In this document: piece after piece, positions 4,243 through 5,712 of the stretch | Numbering within the stretch: position 1 is the first letter of the stretch | Layout of the letters: every line of letters starts with the position of its first letter | From: an uncultured Bacteroidota bacterium | Lineage (GTDB): Bacteria > Bacteroidota > Bacteroidia > Chitinophagales > Chitinophagaceae | Assembly (NCBI GenBank): GCA_938008665.1 | Contig: CALLKA010000026.1 | Location: forward strand, 1 to 5,712 | Length of the DNA: 5,712 nucleotides | Reading direction: 5' to 3' | Notes under the pieces: model-generated | What the model saw: only the letters and a program-made list of their open reading frames with translations | Told to the model about the DNA's origin: nothing | The model's database searches: none | Program-made: the position numbers and the translations under genes

Positions 4243-5712
4243 ATGAAACAATTAGTAACAATAATTTTCACATTATTTTTCGTACAATTTTCACAAGCAC
4301 AAATCAATGCAACCAAATCGGTTACAACCAATATAATTTGGTTTGATGATTTACAAATTCAAACATTTTCTGAAGGTATCCGCCCAGTTTCTGCAAAGTC
4401 AAATTATAGTCATGATTCCATGCGCATTAAAGGGGTACATTATAAAAGAGGCATTGGCGCGCAGTCGCCCTGTGTATTGGTTTTTGCTTTACATAAAAAC
4501 GCCAAACATTTTTCAGCATTAGTGGGATCGGATGATTTAGGTAATAAAGATATTCCTGTTACCTTTTATGTAGTGGGAGATAAAAAAGTTTTATTTGAAA
4601 GTAAGGAAATGCGAATAGGCGATGCACCTATTCAAGTGGATATTGATTTAACTGGTATTGAACAACTTGGTTTATTAGTTACAGATAAAGTAGGAGGGGT
4701 AGGCAATAAAAGAACCTATGCAAATTGGGCCAATGCTTCTATTGAAATGATAGGCAATCATTTACCTGAACATCCCATCAATAATGATCCAACTTTTATT
4801 CTAACTCCAAAAGATAAACCAACGCCTAAAATAAATTCATCAAAAATTATGGGGGTGCGTCCAGGAAATCCCTTTTTATATACTATTGCAGCCACAGGCG
4901 TTAGGCCTATGCAATTTTCTGCTGAAAATTTACCAAAGGGTTTATTCGTTGCGCCTGAAACTGGTATCATTACAGGTAACTTAAAAGATAGAGGTGTTTA
5001 TACAACAACCATTGTTGCAAAAAATAAACTAGGCATCGCCAAACAAAAATTAGTAATTAAAGTAGGGGATACCATCGCACTTACGCCACCCATCGGTTGG
5101 AATGGTTGGAATGCATGGGAATCGAAAATTGATCGTGAAAAAGTAATTGCTTCTGCGGATGCCATGGTTCAAAAAGGTTTGCGTGATCATGGTTGGAGTT
5201 ATATAAATATTGATGATAGTTGGCAAGGCAAACGATTTGGGCCAGATACCGCACTACAACCCAATGAAAAGTTCAATGATATAAAAGGAATGGTAGATTA
5301 TATACATTCCATTGGATTAAAAGCAGGCTTGTATTCAACGCCTTATGTAGCAAGTTATGCTGGCTATGTGGGGGCATCTTCAGATTCAGCAAAAGGTGGA
5401 GAGACATTTGAGCAAATACTAAAGAAGAAACAATTTTATCATCACATTGGCCCATATAAGTTTGAAAAAAATGATGCAAAACAAATGGCGAATTGGGGAT
5501 TTGATTTTTTAAAATATGATTGGAGAATGGATGTTGCATCTACGGAAAGAATGTGGAATGCATTAAAGAATTCAGGACGCGATATAGTTTTAAGTTTATC
5601 TAATAATGCACCTTTTGAAAAAGTAAATGATTGGAACCGATTATCCAATATGTACCGAACAGGACCAGATATTAAGGATAGTTGGACCAGTTTATTTTTA
5701 ACCAGATCGGAA
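4243..5712 (+). CDS. Secreted GH27 alpha-galactosidase with NPCBM and Ig-like domains (3' end cut off)
   Basis: The frame opens at ATG 4243 and runs 490 codons to the window edge without a stop. A signal peptide (MKQLVTIIF to SQA, cleavage likely before Q20) sends it to the periplasm or cell surface. Residues about 31-171 resemble an NPCBM carbohydrate-binding domain (KRGIGAQSP at 68-76, GSDDLGN, final NWANASI). Residues about 185-275 look like a putative Ig domain (GNPFLYTIAATG, LPKGLFVAPETGIITG). From about 281 begins the GH27 barrel: GWNGWNAWE (285-293), INIDDSW (321-327, D324 and D325 expected to bind galactose), nucleophile D426 in FLKYDW, and acid/base D476 in RTGPDIKDSW. It should release terminal alpha-linked galactose, or another GH27 substrate, by a retaining mechanism. 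Most of the barrel and any C-terminal beta domain lie outside; relatives of this layout are usually about 650 aa. The assignment is strong, the substrate less so. Confidence 0.93.
   Translation, partial: MKQLVTIIFTLFFVQFSQAQINATKSVTTNIIWFDDLQIQTFSEGIRPVSAKSNYSHDSMRIKGVHYKRGIGAQSPCVLVFALHKNAKHFSALVGSDDLGNKDIPVTFYVVGDKKVLFESKEMRIGDAPIQVDIDLTGIEQLGLLVTDKVGGVGNKRTYANWANASIEMIGNHLPEHPINNDPTFILTPKDKPTPKINSSKIMGVRPGNPFLYTIAATGVRPMQFSAENLPKGLFVAPETGIITGNLKDRGVYTTTIVAKNKLGIAKQKLVIKVGDTIALTPPIGWNGWNAWESKIDREKVIASADAMVQKGLRDHGWSYINIDDSWQGKRFGPDTALQPNEKFNDIKGMVDYIHSIGLKAGLYSTPYVASYAGYVGASSDSAKGGETFEQILKKKQFYHHIGPYKFEKNDAKQMANWGFDFLKYDWRMDVASTERMWNALKNSGRDIVLSLSNNAPFEKVNDWNRLSNMYRTGPDIKDSWTSLFLTRSE

Noticed and set aside
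4758..5648. Three short minus-strand open frames inside the alpha-galactosidase gene
   Set aside because: The plus strand there carries conserved GH27 and Ig-like motifs throughout; the minus frames show none.
1..5712. CRISPR array, insertion sequence or complete mobile element
   Set aside because: No regularly spaced repeats, no transposase and no paired terminal repeats are visible; only one end of an element appears to be present.

Overview
The window looks like a piece of an AT-rich Bacteroidota chromosome, probably near Chitinophagaceae/Sphingobacteriia; the lineage is inferred from sequence style, not from a search. The signs are tRNA and gene promoters of the Bacteroidota type (TTTG, about 20 nt, TAnnTTTG), almost no Shine-Dalgarno sequences, tRNAs without an encoded CCA, a secreted NPCBM-Ig-GH27 alpha-galactosidase, and a Bacteroidota-type tyrosine recombinase.

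Region 1 (1-1580) looks like the end of an integrated element. It holds the 3' end of a small excisionase-like helix-turn-helix gene, overlapping by 10 bp the start of a complete 435-aa tyrosine integrase. The integrase reads toward the 3' end of a tRNA-Arg(UCU) gene on the opposite strand (1581-1654), with about 100 bp between. A perfect 11-bp inverted repeat lies in that gap. It is best read as the tRNA's terminator, but it also has the layout of a recombinase core site. The tRNA is the likely attachment site, so the rest of the element should lie to the left of base 1.

Region 2 (1655-4061) looks like ordinary host chromosome. On the minus strand, tcdA (a ThiF/MoeB-fold enzyme that cyclises the t6A modification of tRNA) lies upstream of tRNA-Arg. 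A 30-bp gap separates its start from a divergent gene for a secreted beta-propeller protein with Asp-box (BNR) repeats. A small YCII/muconolactone-isomerase-like protein and a tRNA-Val(UAC) with its own promoter and terminator follow on the plus strand.

Region 3 (4062-5712) is a 181-bp intergenic stretch with a terminator, a 12-bp palindrome and a 13-bp-period repeat, then the first 490 codons of a secreted GH27 alpha-galactosidase cut off by the window edge. Its catalytic nucleophile and acid/base are both present.

No clearly new multigene system is visible. The most interesting structure is the element-host junction at tRNA-Arg and the unexplained sequence between the integrase stop and the tRNA.
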